The notes: a model not told the origin generated them from the sequence alone. A stretch of 40,843 nucleotides of DNA from a bacterium (GCA_021163765.1 JAGGTK010000093.1:1-40843); one strand, 5' to 3'; counted from the first letter of the stretch, positions 26,798 to 35,576 are shown. A program made the numbers and translations.

Positions 26798-27523
26798 TTA
26801 CTCCTCCCACAGCATCCGCCCCACGCGGACCATCGTTGCGCCTTCTTCAATGGCCCATTTATAATCGGCGCTCATTCCCATTGAAAGCACGCTTATCTCA
26901 GCACCGTGCTCGTTTCTCAGCTCATCGAACAGCTCGCGCGTGCGGGCAAAACTTGCCCGCGACAAGCGCTCATACTCGTCGTCCACAATTCCGCCTTCGG
27001 GCCATCGGGGAATGCACATCACGCCGCGCACGGCAAGGCGCGGGCAGTTCTCGCGCACCCACAGCACGAACGGCAGCACTTCATCGGCCAGCAGGCCTGC
27101 CTTCTGCGGTTCTTCGTCAATGTTGACCTCGGCCAGCACCGGCAGGTCCCGCCCCAGGCTCTCGCATTCAGCGTCGAGCAGCCGCGCAATCTTTTGCCGG
27201 TGCACCGACTGCACGAAGTCATATTCGCCGGGAACCTTCTTCGCCTTGTTGCTCTGGATGGGACCCACGAGGTGCGCCGTGAATTGGCGCCCGCTGGCCC
27301 TCACGGCGTTGTATTTTTCTATGCCCTCCAGAATCCGGTTCTCGCCCAGCTCGGCCAGCCCGGCGTCCACCGCGGCGCAGCACCAGCTCGCGTCCACGTA
27401 TTTGGTGATGCCGACAACCCTTACCCGCTGCGGGGCGTTTTCGGCTGCTTCCAGCACCGGCTGGGCATTGCGCTTGACGGTCTCAGCCTTCGCGTCGATG
27501 TCGTTTGGGTCGAAATCGGTCAT
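26798..27523 (-). CDS. yggS: YggS/PLPBP-family pyridoxal phosphate homeostasis protein
   Basis: This 241-residue cytoplasmic PLP-binding protein keeps vitamin B6 and amino-acid pools balanced; it has no known catalytic activity. The PLP lysine lies in VVGITKYVD, and the family motifs LGENRILEGIEKY, HLVGPIQSNKAKK, VLAEVNIDEEPQKAG and SMGMSADYKWAIEEGATMVRVG are in order. The ATG at 27523 is chosen because the ATG three codons earlier lies inside the TAGAAT promoter box; the chosen start is 7 bases after that box, so the mRNA is leaderless. It is divergent from the PEBP-family gene. Confidence 0.93.
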   Translation of the reverse strand: MTDFDPNDIDAKAETVKRNAQPVLEAAENAPQRVRVVGITKYVDASWCCAAVDAGLAELGENRILEGIEKYNAVRASGRQFTAHLVGPIQSNKAKKVPGEYDFVQSVHRQKIARLLDAECESLGRDLPVLAEVNIDEEPQKAGLLADEVLPFVLWVRENCPRLAVRGVMCIPRWPEGGIVDDEYERLSRASFARTRELFDELRNEHGAEISVLSMGMSADYKWAIEEGATMVRVGRMLWEE

Positions 27524-27530
27524 AAACCCC

Positions 27531-27559
27531 ATTCTAGCCCCACATCATCGCGCATTCAA
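27531..27559 (-). promoter_or_regulatory. yggS promoter, leaderless
   Basis: TTGAAT (27554-27559) and TAGAAT (27531-27536) are separated by 17 bases on the minus strand; the -10 ends 7 bases before the ATG. Confidence 0.65.
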
Positions 27560-27598
27560 CCGTTTTGGCCCTCTCCCCCACCATCGCCCAACTTACGG

Positions 27599-27604
27599 TA
27601 TTAT
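27599..27604 (+). promoter_or_regulatory. -10 box of the PEBP-family gene, leaderless
   Basis: TATTAT ends 5 bases before the GTG start at 27610. No ribosome-binding site or convincing -35 box is seen. Confidence 0.4.
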
Positions 27605-27609
27605 AAAAG

Positions 27610-28326
27610 GTGGGAAGGAAACCGTCCGAGAACTGGGCTGACAATATGCTCGGAGATGAAACGGGCGCCGCACAAGGCGGCCGGGCAAATCTGTGGATAG
27701 CCATCGCAGGTATCCTTATAGCCATCGTCTTCATTGCCCTCATCAGCCGCCCGACCAGGGACACAATCATCCCGCCGCAGGTGGCCGAGCCCATAGGCGG
27801 CATCCAGACCGAGGAAGCCACGCTGCCGCCTGGCGAAGTTCCCGCGCTTCCCGGCGGGCTGTATAATGAGACCATGGGTGAGTTCAGCATAACTTCGAGC
27901 GCATTCGCCGACAACGGGAGCATCCCGCCCGAATACACCGCCGACGGGCGCAACGTGAACCCGCCGCTTACTATCAGCGGCATTCCGGACGGCACGTTGA
28001 GCCTGGCGCTGATAATGGACGACCCGGACGCGCCGGCGGGCACGTGGGACCACTGGATTGTGTGGAACATCCCGCCTGCGACCTCCGAGATAGCGGCGGG
28101 CAGCGTGCCACCGGGTGCGGTTCAGGGGGCGAACGGCTGGGGGCGCAGCGAGTACGGCGGGCCGTCGCCGCCCTCGGGGACGCACCGCTATTTCTTCAAG
28201 CTTTACGCGCTGGATACTATCCTGGAGCTTGAGCCCGGCGCGAATAAGGCGGCGGTTGAACGCGCGATGGAAGGCCACATCGTCGCCCAGACAAGACTCG
28301 TCGGCCTCTACTCGCGCGGCGGCTAG
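27610..28326 (+). CDS. membrane-anchored PEBP-family (YbhB/YbcL) protein
   Basis: This 238-residue protein has a single N-terminal membrane helix (about 28-46, LWIAIAGILIAIVFIALI), a short linker, and a phosphatidylethanolamine-binding-protein fold. Family motifs are FSITSSAFADNGSIPPEYT, ALIMDDPDAPAGTWDHWIVW, GWGRSEYGGPSPPSGTHRYFF and the C-terminal AMEGHIVAQTRLVGLY. Bacterial members bind small ligands and are called Raf kinase inhibitor-like, but their role is poorly known. Anchoring to the membrane is less usual than the soluble forms. The GTG start directly follows TATTAT; an ATG at residue 13 is an alternative. Confidence 0.85.
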   Translation: MGRKPSENWADNMLGDETGAAQGGRANLWIAIAGILIAIVFIALISRPTRDTIIPPQVAEPIGGIQTEEATLPPGEVPALPGGLYNETMGEFSITSSAFADNGSIPPEYTADGRNVNPPLTISGIPDGTLSLALIMDDPDAPAGTWDHWIVWNIPPATSEIAAGSVPPGAVQGANGWGRSEYGGPSPPSGTHRYFFKLYALDTILELEPGANKAAVERAMEGHIVAQTRLVGLYSRGG

Positions 28327-28400
28327 CGTAAGGGCGCTTTCCATTACACAACTGGTTTTAGTGAAGGACAGGGCTGCTAACTTCTGAATTCAAGTGGTCG

Positions 28401-29192
28401 CTACACTGCTTTGGATGAATGCTCGAAAAGGGAGATGAAGAAGTCGCTCGATTTTGTTCTGAACTTGGTGCCATGTCGATGCTTTGTGCTTGCGTCAAAG
28501 TCCACCAGAACAAGGCCCTCCTTCAAACCCTTCATGAATCGGTCGAATTTGAAACTCTCAAGTATGTACAGCTCGGTGTACTTGTAGTAGTAAACTCCTT
28601 TGGCGCTCTTTACTTCAGCGAGGACCAATAGGCTATTCTTGAGCTTCGTGACCGACTTGTCTTCTAGCTTGTCGAACGTCCAGTAGGGCTGTGGGGAGAT
28701 CTGTCCCGTTCCGACTTCTTGACGAATGCGCTCAAGCCATTCAGAGTGCTTACTATCCACCCTTGACGAATCGAACGAAAAGAGGACTCGCTTCGCGCTG
28801 TCATCCACGCTAATGGTAAAACCTCTGTCCGTGTACCGCTGGGCGGATGTTGTTGACCTGAAGCTCATCTGGCCAAGTTTCTTCTTATGAGGCCACCCGT
28901 ATATGGGGAGGAGTAGAACCGCTTCAACGCTTCTAGGCTCTCTTGGCCAAGGGTCAAGGTGAAACATCGTGAGCATACTGCTTTTTGATTTCGCCTTACT
29001 CTTCAGCTCCCAGTGCTTAGTGTTAGCAAAAGGTTCGTTGTTCTCGCGTATGTTAAGGATGTCTTCCAGTGTGTTACCAACCGCACCATCATTGGAGGGT
29101 TTGCGGTGGCTCTCTATCCAACCGCGGGAGCATACATCTCTGACCTTTTCAATAAACTCCTCCTTTGAAAGTTCCCTGCTGTCTGAATTCAT
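28401..29192 (-). CDS. MvaI/BcnI-family type II restriction endonuclease
   Basis: This 263-residue protein begins MNSDSRELSKEEFIEKVRDV. The segment GAVGNTLEDILNIRENNEP followed by WELKSKAKSKSSM gives the catalytic E...ELK layout of the MvaI/BcnI family, which cleave CCNGG-type sites as monomers (MvaI CCWGG, BcnI CCSGG). The length fits the family. The ATG at 29192 lies one base after the methyltransferase stop, so the pair is translated as one unit. The gene is clearly poorer in GC than its surroundings, a sign of horizontal transfer. The exact recognition site cannot be read from the sequence. No gene lies in the 74 bases between this stop and the convergent PEBP gene. Confidence 0.85.
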   Translation of the reverse strand: MNSDSRELSKEEFIEKVRDVCSRGWIESHRKPSNDGAVGNTLEDILNIRENNEPFANTKHWELKSKAKSKSSMLTMFHLDPWPREPRSVEAVLLLPIYGWPHKKKLGQMSFRSTTSAQRYTDRGFTISVDDSAKRVLFSFDSSRVDSKHSEWLERIRQEVGTGQISPQPYWTFDKLEDKSVTKLKNSLLVLAEVKSAKGVYYYKYTELYILESFKFDRFMKGLKEGLVLVDFDASTKHRHGTKFRTKSSDFFISLFEHSSKAV

Positions 29193-29193
29193 C

Positions 29194-30144
29194 TCAATCC
29201 GCCGTGGGTCGCCAAAAATCCAATAGGTACTCAAAGGTTGTTCCCATCGTTATGTAATTCGATGGCCAGCCAAATATGCCGACTCGATTCACGATGTTTG
29301 TACGGTCCCAGATTATTGTGTTCCTCAACTCATATCCGACAGACCTCAAGGCCTCTACGATGATAATGTGGAGCGTGATCCGCTGGTTCTGCCACCACAT
29401 GTCTGGGATGTTTATAACACAGTGAGCCTTAGGCCTGAGCAGTGGCAAGATTCCTTTGAAGATGGTAGCAATCTCTCTACCGTAATCCTCGGGTGACATG
29501 ATTCCAAGGTCCTGAGGGTCCTGCGAATACTGCTCAATCTTCATGTATTGCCCGTTTTTCCGCTCGTTACCCCGCCTGCTCTTGTTCTTTCTCTTCCGAT
29601 TGAGGAGGTTCGCATACGGAGGAGATGTCAGAACAAGGCTAACGGTCTCGGGACGTATATGCAGCGGTGCATTCTTGGCATTGTCCTTTATGGCTAGCTG
29701 CTGAGTATCCCCGAATCCCAGCTTGCCAGACAGCCTCTTGTAGCAAAGGTCTACATACTCAAGTTTGATATCAAATCCAACCGCGTTACGGTCGAGATCA
29801 TTAGCAGCAACGAGAGTTGTTCCTGACCCGACAAATGGGTCTAGCACAAGCTCGCCCCTGTGAGTGAATGTCTCAATGCACTTGGCGGCTAGAGAAATAG
29901 GGTAGACAGCTGGATGCAAGTTCTTGTCTCTCACGTCTCGGCTTTCGTAGTTGAAACGCCAGACGCCCAGTTGAGCTTTAATCCACTCCTTTGGTGTAAG
30001 ACAGTTGATGTGATTAGGTGGGCAGTCACAGATGCGTTGGTAACCTAGTTCTACATAACGCGGACCTGTACCACTCGGCCCTGGATAATCCTCGACTCCC
30101 GTCGTCTTCCGTCGAGATGACACTTCCTTTGTAACGGAACTCAT
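29194..30144 (-). CDS. type II DNA methyltransferase (N4-cytosine type) paired with MvaI-like nuclease
   Basis: This 316-residue SAM-dependent methylase carries the SAM motif LDPFVGSGTT before the catalytic motif TSPPYANLL. SPPY is the N4-cytosine form, which agrees with the m4C methylases that protect MvaI/BcnI sites. The motif order is SAM-binding then catalytic, so it is permuted relative to the beta class. The ATG at 30144 (MSSVTKEVSS) lies 9 bases after TATAAT; earlier in-frame starts fall upstream of the promoter. It is AT-richer than the neighbourhood, like the nuclease gene that follows it. Confidence 0.87.
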   Translation of the reverse strand: MSSVTKEVSSRRKTTGVEDYPGPSGTGPRYVELGYQRICDCPPNHINCLTPKEWIKAQLGVWRFNYESRDVRDKNLHPAVYPISLAAKCIETFTHRGELVLDPFVGSGTTLVAANDLDRNAVGFDIKLEYVDLCYKRLSGKLGFGDTQQLAIKDNAKNAPLHIRPETVSLVLTSPPYANLLNRKRKNKSRRGNERKNGQYMKIEQYSQDPQDLGIMSPEDYGREIATIFKGILPLLRPKAHCVINIPDMWWQNQRITLHIIIVEALRSVGYELRNTIIWDRTNIVNRVGIFGWPSNYITMGTTFEYLLDFWRPTAD

Positions 30145-30153
30145 GTAACCAAT

Positions 30154-30180
30154 ATTATAGCAGAACAATACACTTGTCAA
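30154..30180 (-). promoter_or_regulatory. promoter of the restriction-modification pair
   Basis: A perfect TTGACA (30175-30180) and a perfect TATAAT (30154-30159) are 15 bases apart. The -35 sits in an odd palindrome, ACTTGTCAAGT, that could bind a regulator. No separate controller gene is seen. Confidence 0.6.
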
Positions 30181-30267
30181 GTAGCACAATTCGACTGACA
30201 CGAATGCTCGGCGCTTTCTAAAAGCCTATCTTGTGCAGCGCATGTCCGAAGCTCATTATCCTGCCTG

Positions 30268-31212
30268 CTACTCCTCCCGCGCCAGGTTGCCCTTGCGCTT
30301 GAGCAGTTCAGCCACCTTTTCCAGCGGCTCTTCGCCCCGGATTACGGCCTTAGCGTCTTCGTCGCACCACAGCACTTCCAGCACCGCGCGCCGCCCGCCG
30401 CCCTCCCTGGGCGCGAGCTTCTGGCTCACGCACACCGCAAGCGCGTCAGCGAGCCTGTCTTCCCCGTTCGTAAACGCCATCGCGCTGTCCGCGAGCCTCT
30501 CCAGCGCCTCTTCCACCGTTGCCGCGTGGTAGTTGGCGATGACCAGGTGCCCGGTCTCGACGCACTTTATCGCAGCCATAAGGTCGTGCCCGTCCTCAAT
30601 GAACCCAACGATTACATCGGCGTCCGTGAGCATCGCGTGGTGGTAGGCTTCCGCCGCGCCGTCCAGCGGATGGTACGAAACCTGGTGCACCAGCGCCTTG
30701 GCGGGCGTGAGTTCGATACCGTCCCCGTCTTCGAGTATGCAGATGCATACCTGGTGGCGCCGGTTGATCTCGTCGGCGAGTGAATATAGCGTTGTGGTCT
30801 TCCCGCTGCCGCTGGCGCCGGCGATGACGACCATCCCGCGCGAAAGCTCCAGTATCTTCAGAAACTCCGGCGGCACTCCCAGCTTCTCCAGCGGCGGTAC
30901 ATCCTTGGGTATCAGCCGCACGATGAGGCTGGCTGACATATCGTTAATGAGCACAGTCCCCCGGAATCGCCGGCCGTGGCGCTTAATCGAATTGGTGTAA
31001 GCAAGCGGGAACGGCTCGCCGCTCTCCTCAAGCTCGAAGCCGAAGAACTCCTCGGCCAGTTCCAGTACTGTCTCCCGCTGTAATACCGGCGCCTCCCCGT
31101 CGTGCCCCTGGAGCACGCCGTCGATGCGCAAATACGGCTGCCTGCCGGCGACGAGGTGCAGGTCAGTGGCGCTTGAGCTTATCATTTCAAAAAGCAGGTC
31201 GTTTAGTTCCAT
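30268..31212 (-). CDS. PilT-like ATPase
   Basis: This 314-residue secretion-superfamily ATPase is related to the type IV pilus retraction motor PilT. The N-terminus (MELNDLLFEMISSSATDLHLVAGRQP) is the usual SDLHL motif region. Walker A is AGASGSGKTTTLYSLADEIN; the Asp box is visible as ICILEDGDGIEL. The Walker B region reads DADVIVGFIEDGHDL rather than the usual GE(M/I)RD, and the His box is NYHAATVEEAL rather than HTNSA. The ATG at 31212 is chosen because GGAAGGGACG precedes it. No other pilus genes are nearby, so the partner machinery is unknown. Confidence 0.87.
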   Translation of the reverse strand: MELNDLLFEMISSSATDLHLVAGRQPYLRIDGVLQGHDGEAPVLQRETVLELAEEFFGFELEESGEPFPLAYTNSIKRHGRRFRGTVLINDMSASLIVRLIPKDVPPLEKLGVPPEFLKILELSRGMVVIAGASGSGKTTTLYSLADEINRRHQVCICILEDGDGIELTPAKALVHQVSYHPLDGAAEAYHHAMLTDADVIVGFIEDGHDLMAAIKCVETGHLVIANYHAATVEEALERLADSAMAFTNGEDRLADALAVCVSQKLAPREGGGRRAVLEVLWCDEDAKAVIRGEEPLEKVAELLKRKGNLAREE

Positions 31213-31245
31213 CGTCCCTTCCATTGCCCGTGGGCAGGCCAGAAC

Positions 31246-31251
31246 ATTCTA
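31246..31251 (-). promoter_or_regulatory. -10 box upstream of the PilT-like gene
   Basis: TAGAAT within GCTAGAAT on the minus strand, 33 bases before the ATG. Confidence 0.4.
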
Positions 31252-31270
31252 GCGGAAATCGTCCCATCTC

Positions 31271-32122
31271 CTACTTCCCCGGCGCGAATCCAACGCACTC
31301 CGGCCCGGCGAACGCCAGCCTTCGCGCCATTATCTGCGCCGCATCGGGGTTGTTGTCAATCAGGATGAAATCGCGCCCCAACTTTGCCGCCGCTTCGCCC
31401 AGCGTTCCGCTGCCGGCGAAGAAATCCAGCACGAGGTCCCCCTGCTTGGTATGAACCTTCACGATGCGCGTGAGAATCCCCAGGGGCTTTTGCGTCGGGT
31501 ATCCCGTGCGCTCCGTGCTCTTGGTGGGCACTATGGTGTGCCACCAGACATCGGTGGGCGTCTTGCCGCGCGCGGCCTTTTCCTTGCCCACCAGCCCCGG
31601 CGCCATATATGGGACGCGGTCGACTTCATCATAGTTAAAGGTATAGCGCTTGGGATCTTTGGTGTACCACAGGATGCTGTCGTGCTTGGCCGACCAGCGC
31701 TTTTTACTGCGCGCGCCGTAATCGTAAGCCCAGATGATTTCGTTCTGGAAGCACTCGCGCCCGAAGATACCGTCCAGCAGCACTTTGCAGTAGTGCTCCT
31801 CGCGGAAATCAATGTGTAGGAAAAACGAGCCGTCGGCTGCGAGAATCCGGTGCGCCTCCCGCAGTCGCGGCTCCAGAAACTCAAGGAAATCATCAAACGT
31901 GTCGGCGAACGCCTTCGTCCCCAGCTTTTCCGTGCGGTACTTGCGCCCTTGAAAGCCCACTCGGTCGCCGCCCTTCTCGTCGCGGACGGTCTTGATGCGC
32001 GTGCGCTCCTGGACCTTGCCGGTGTTGAACGGCGGGTCAATGTAGATGAGGTTCACCGACCCGTCCGGGATGCCAGGCAGCACATCCATATTGTCCGCCA
32101 GGATTATCCGGGGTATAGTCAT
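31271..32122 (-). CDS. orphan beta-class DNA methyltransferase (adenine-N6 or cytosine-N4)
   Basis: This 283-residue methylase has the catalytic motif LIYIDPPFNTGK near residue 30 and the SAM-binding motif VLDFFAGSGTLGEAA in the C-terminal part, the beta-class order. GYPTQKPLGILTRIV is the usual motif before the SAM site. DPPF suggests N6-adenine methylation; cytosine-N4 is not excluded. No restriction enzyme is adjacent and its base composition matches the core genes, so it may be a resident regulatory methylase. The start MTIPRIILAD at 32122 follows a strong promoter; the longer upstream frame overlaps the divergent lipoprotein gene and is not coding. Confidence 0.88.
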   Translation of the reverse strand: MTIPRIILADNMDVLPGIPDGSVNLIYIDPPFNTGKVQERTRIKTVRDEKGGDRVGFQGRKYRTEKLGTKAFADTFDDFLEFLEPRLREAHRILAADGSFFLHIDFREEHYCKVLLDGIFGRECFQNEIIWAYDYGARSKKRWSAKHDSILWYTKDPKRYTFNYDEVDRVPYMAPGLVGKEKAARGKTPTDVWWHTIVPTKSTERTGYPTQKPLGILTRIVKVHTKQGDLVLDFFAGSGTLGEAAAKLGRDFILIDNNPDAAQIMARRLAFAGPECVGFAPGK

Positions 32123-32156
32123 GCTCGTGCGGCGAAGCCACCCGCGGCTACAAACG

Positions 32157-32184
32157 AGTATACTTCCACCGCCTTCAGTGTCAA
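32157..32184 (-). promoter_or_regulatory. promoter of the orphan methyltransferase
   Basis: TTGACA (32179-32184) and TATACT (32157-32162) are 16 bases apart on the minus strand, giving a leader of about 28 bases. Confidence 0.65.
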
Positions 32185-32238
32185 CCGCAAAAATCCCCCG
32201 CTCATCTTCCTCCTGCTGCACACAAGCCCGTAAGAGGG

Positions 32239-32244
32239 TATACT
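32239..32244 (+). promoter_or_regulatory. -10 box upstream of the second EF-hand lipoprotein
   Basis: TATACT lies 38 bases before the ATG; GGGGAGG (32271-32277) is the ribosome-binding site. The promoter is divergent from that of the methyltransferase. Confidence 0.5.
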
Positions 32245-32282
32245 CTGGTAACCAGTCCGGGAAGAGAATCGGGGAGGAAACA

Positions 32283-35200
32283 ATGAACAGAAATCGCCTT
32301 ACCACAGATCTGGTGTGGGTGGCTGTCCTCCTTGCGGCGCTAGTGCTCGTTGTCGCGCTATCCGCCTGTGGCAAGCGGCGGGGCAATCCGCCGGCATTCA
32401 CCATTGCGCCGGTTCCCCAAACATACGGCGATATCGCGCGCCAGATAAACGCGCTTCCTGTTCCGGATGGCGTAAGCCCGGAGCTGTTCCTTGAGCTCAA
32501 AACCGCGTTGAAAGACGCGCTCGCAAAGCGCGACGCAGCCGGCGTCAGCTTCGCCCGCCTGCCCGTCACCGGCGACGAAAACATCGTAGACGATCTTGAC
32601 TTCCAGGAGGACGGCCTGGGCGGCTGGGAGCTCACCTGGCACTACAAGAACGTCGGCGACTACGCCCAGGACGGAGCGGTTTTTGTCGAGGACATCACGC
32701 CGATTGCGATGCACTACGGGCAGGAAGGAACTCCGCCGGCGGCCGTGGTCGCAGACGGGGACAATAACGGCAAAGTCGAGATCGCCGACATCACACCCAT
32801 AGCCATGCACTGGAACTACGAGGCCGCGCGTTACTCGGTGCGCAGCAGCGATACCCAGTACGGCGACTACACAAACGAGGTGGGGCAGGTGGCGGTGGAG
32901 GAAGGCGTGGCGGACGGCACGGGCTTCCTGCGATTCAGCTTCACGCTGCCGACAGACGAAAGCATGTGGTACCGCGTCGTGCCGCTTGACAGCACGTCTT
33001 CGGAAGGCGTGCCCGGCATTCCCGCCTTCTTCCAGGTGCCGGGCGATGCGCCGGACATAACCAGCGTCTCGCCGACCCAGGGCGTCGAGGGCGCGGATGT
33101 CACGTTCAGTGCGGCAGTTGCCGGCACCGAGCCGCTCGCGTTCAACTGGAACTTCGGCGGCGGCGCGACGCCCGCTACGAGCACGCTGCGCAATCCGCAG
33201 GTGCAGCTTGGCGCTGTCGGCAATTACAACGCGTCCCTTACCGTCACCAACGACTACGGCGCTGACGGCTACAACTTCACGCTCATCGTCAATGAGCCGC
33301 CTCCGGCGAACAGTATTGATATCACTGCCACAAAGACCACCATCGGCATCGGTAAAACGACTACGGTGACGGTCAGTGCGGAAGATATGGCTTATCCTTT
33401 CGCGGCGCTCGGCAAGGCAGTAATGGGATACGACCTGAGCGTCGTCGAGCCCGACTGGTCAACGTTCAGCATCGGCAGCATCGGCGGCGGCTGGTGGGAC
33501 AAGGACGGCATCTGGGAGGAGGGCTTCGGCGACATACTCCTGCTGACACCCCAGGTTTTCTTCCAGCATATGGCTGGAGGCTGGGTCTACCACACCCATC
33601 CGATAAACAGCCACTTGAGCAGCGTGGAGGTCAACATCACGCCGACTTCGGGCTTCATCCCGGAACGTTCCAGCGGCGACCTGTTCAATTTCGAATTCAC
33701 CGGCAAGAGCGGCGGAATGACCGTGCTGTATTTCGCCTCGGTGAAAGACCCCGGCGCGGCGGATCCGCTGAAGCTCACTTTTTATCACGACGACGCCCTT
33801 GAGAAGCATCTGTACGCGCCGGGCGAGCCGCTGGTGATTAACGTGATCCCTGCCGCCGCCGAGCCGCCGGCGGTCACGTGGCTGCATCCGGAATACGCCG
33901 AGTCGGGCACCGAGCAGGCTTTCTGCGCGGGGATTTCAGGCTCACCGCCGTTTTCCCTGACCTGGGACTTCGGTGCGGGAGCCACTCCCTCCTACTTCGA
34001 AGGCCCGCTGCCGGTGGTGACGGTGGGCGAACCGGGGCAGTATGAAGGGTTGCTCACGGTTGATGGCGCAGCCGGAACGACTGAACACGATTTCACTTAC
34101 TTCGTGACCACGCCGGATTACGACGAGGTGGAGAACAACGATGGCATCACTGAGGCAAACGCGCTGCCGGACTTCCCGGTGAATGGCTTCCGGGGTAGCG
34201 TCGGCGACGGCGGATACGACGGCGACAGTGACGACTATTTCACATTCTATGCGGAGTCGGGCGATTACTTCGACGTTTACGTTTCGGCTCCGGTCGGCGG
34301 CGAAGGCCTAACTGTTGAACTCCTCGACAGCTCGCAGGCCGTGCTGGCGTCCGCGCCCGGTGAAACCGAAGCTCTCGCCTTGAGCTGGGCGGTGCTTGCC
34401 AGCGGCGACTACTTCATTCACATCAGCACGGGCGGCGCAGGTGCGGTGGACTACACACTCAATGCCCACCTGGAGATTCTCGCTCCCTGGCACACAAACC
34501 CCGTGCCCAATTCCAGCGAGAGCTGCGAAGCCGCTCTCGCCAGCGTCCAGGGATTCCCCTGCATCGCATTCCGCGCCGGTAGCGTATCCGCGTCCGACCT
34601 TTACTTCGCCCGCAATGAATTCGCAAACGGCATGGGTACTTGGACCGAGAGCCAGCTCGTGCTGGGTATGGACTATGGCCCCGGTCTCGACATCGCCGAA
34701 GTGGACAGCCGCCCGGCGATAGCCTGCGTGTCTTCGGATGGGCCGGTGTACTTCATAATCAACCAGAACCCGGACGGCACGGGCGGCTGGGATTCCTACC
34801 GGGTCAGCGCTGCCACCAGTGACTGCGCCAATGTCTCGCTGGGATTCGTCCAGAACAATCCCGCAGTTGTCTATTACAACGAGTATGCGCAACAGCTTGA
34901 ATACGCCCGCTGCGATACAGGGGATGGCAGCGGGAACTGGCAGACAGCGCAGGTATACTCAACGGCCAATCCAATTCTCTCCCCGTCGCTTCGCGTGCTG
35001 AACACCGGCCGCCCTTCCGTTTCATTCGCCGACGGCTCCGCGAATCAGGTCTGGCTCGCCATCGCCGAAGAGGAAGACGGGATTGGCGATTGGGTGACGT
35101 ATCCGGTGGATGCAAGCCTTACGCATGCAGGCACGACTTCGCTTTCTGTAAACGACGGCCGCCCCGCTATCAGCTACACGACCGGCGCCGCCCGAATCCG

Positions 35201-35516
35201 CTACGCCATTAACGAACTGGAAAACGGGCGCGGCGACTGGCTCCCCCAATCTCTGCCCTTTGCGATGGGAGGAGACGCGCAGCACCTGCGCCTCTTCAGC
35301 GGGCTTCCTGTGCTGGTATTCCAGGGGCTGGGCGAGACGGTGCGCTACGCGACCAACGCTGAATCCGACGCAAGCGCCCCGTGGGATTTCACCGTCGCCG
35401 CCACCGAAGCGGAGCTTACAGGCGCCGCCGCGTTCGAGTATGTCAACAGCAGGCCGGCGTTCGTCTACCGCGATACGCAGGATGATGAACTTGTCTTCGC
35501 ACGCCGCAGCTACTGA
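32283..35516 (+). CDS. large surface lipoprotein: EF-hand pair, PKD, cohesin-like, PPC and propeller-like domains
   Basis: This 1077-residue protein has a lipoprotein signal with lipobox LSAC (Cys29). The same N-terminal module as the 1506-residue protein follows: a helical segment (about 45-85), LTWHYKNVGDY, two EF-hand loops DYAQDGAVFVED (126-137, third ligand lost) and DGDNNGKVEIAD (158-169), and a fibronectin-like segment. Next come a PKD-like domain (about 256-338), a beta-sandwich that may be cohesin-like (about 340-515), a second PKD-like domain (about 526-605), a PPC-type domain with a DY..VE.ND start (about 612-730), and a C-terminal set of ~55-residue repeats (..RPAI.Y......Y....) resembling a propeller. 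The ATG at 32283 has GGGGAGG and a promoter. Function and ligands are unknown; extracellular adhesion or scaffold is a reasonable inference. Confidence 0.84.
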   Translation: MNRNRLTTDLVWVAVLLAALVLVVALSACGKRRGNPPAFTIAPVPQTYGDIARQINALPVPDGVSPELFLELKTALKDALAKRDAAGVSFARLPVTGDENIVDDLDFQEDGLGGWELTWHYKNVGDYAQDGAVFVEDITPIAMHYGQEGTPPAAVVADGDNNGKVEIADITPIAMHWNYEAARYSVRSSDTQYGDYTNEVGQVAVEEGVADGTGFLRFSFTLPTDESMWYRVVPLDSTSSEGVPGIPAFFQVPGDAPDITSVSPTQGVEGADVTFSAAVAGTEPLAFNWNFGGGATPATSTLRNPQVQLGAVGNYNASLTVTNDYGADGYNFTLIVNEPPPANSIDITATKTTIGIGKTTTVTVSAEDMAYPFAALGKAVMGYDLSVVEPDWSTFSIGSIGGGWWDKDGIWEEGFGDILLLTPQVFFQHMAGGWVYHTHPINSHLSSVEVNITPTSGFIPERSSGDLFNFEFTGKSGGMTVLYFASVKDPGAADPLKLTFYHDDALEKHLYAPGEPLVINVIPAAAEPPAVTWLHPEYAESGTEQAFCAGISGSPPFSLTWDFGAGATPSYFEGPLPVVTVGEPGQYEGLLTVDGAAGTTEHDFTYFVTTPDYDEVENNDGITEANALPDFPVNGFRGSVGDGGYDGDSDDYFTFYAESGDYFDVYVSAPVGGEGLTVELLDSSQAVLASAPGETEALALSWAVLASGDYFIHISTGGAGAVDYTLNAHLEILAPWHTNPVPNSSESCEAALASVQGFPCIAFRAGSVSASDLYFARNEFANGMGTWTESQLVLGMDYGPGLDIAEVDSRPAIACVSSDGPVYFIINQNPDGTGGWDSYRVSAATSDCANVSLGFVQNNPAVVYYNEYAQQLEYARCDTGDGSGNWQTAQVYSTANPILSPSLRVLNTGRPSVSFADGSANQVWLAIAEEEDGIGDWVTYPVDASLTHAGTTSLSVNDGRPAISYTTGAARIRYAINELENGRGDWLPQSLPFAMGGDAQHLRLFSGLPVLVFQGLGETVRYATNAESDASAPWDFTVAATEAELTGAAAFEYVNSRPAFVYRDTQDDELVFARRSY

Positions 35517-35547
35517 CCCCGCGCATTGCCCGGCAAAGCCGCGCTAA

Positions 35548-35576
35548 TTGACACTGCTGGTAGGGTAGACTATATT
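35548..35576 (+). promoter_or_regulatory. promoter of the tRNA-Tyr/tRNA-Gly unit
   Basis: A perfect TTGACA (35548-35553) and TATATT (35571-35576) are separated by 17 bases, about 80 bases before the tRNA. Confidence 0.7.

Noticed and set aside
32123..32635. An open frame extends the orphan methyltransferase upstream by 171 codons.
   Set aside because: It overlaps the promoter and start of the divergent lipoprotein gene, and the methylase motifs begin right after the ATG at 32122, which has its own promoter.
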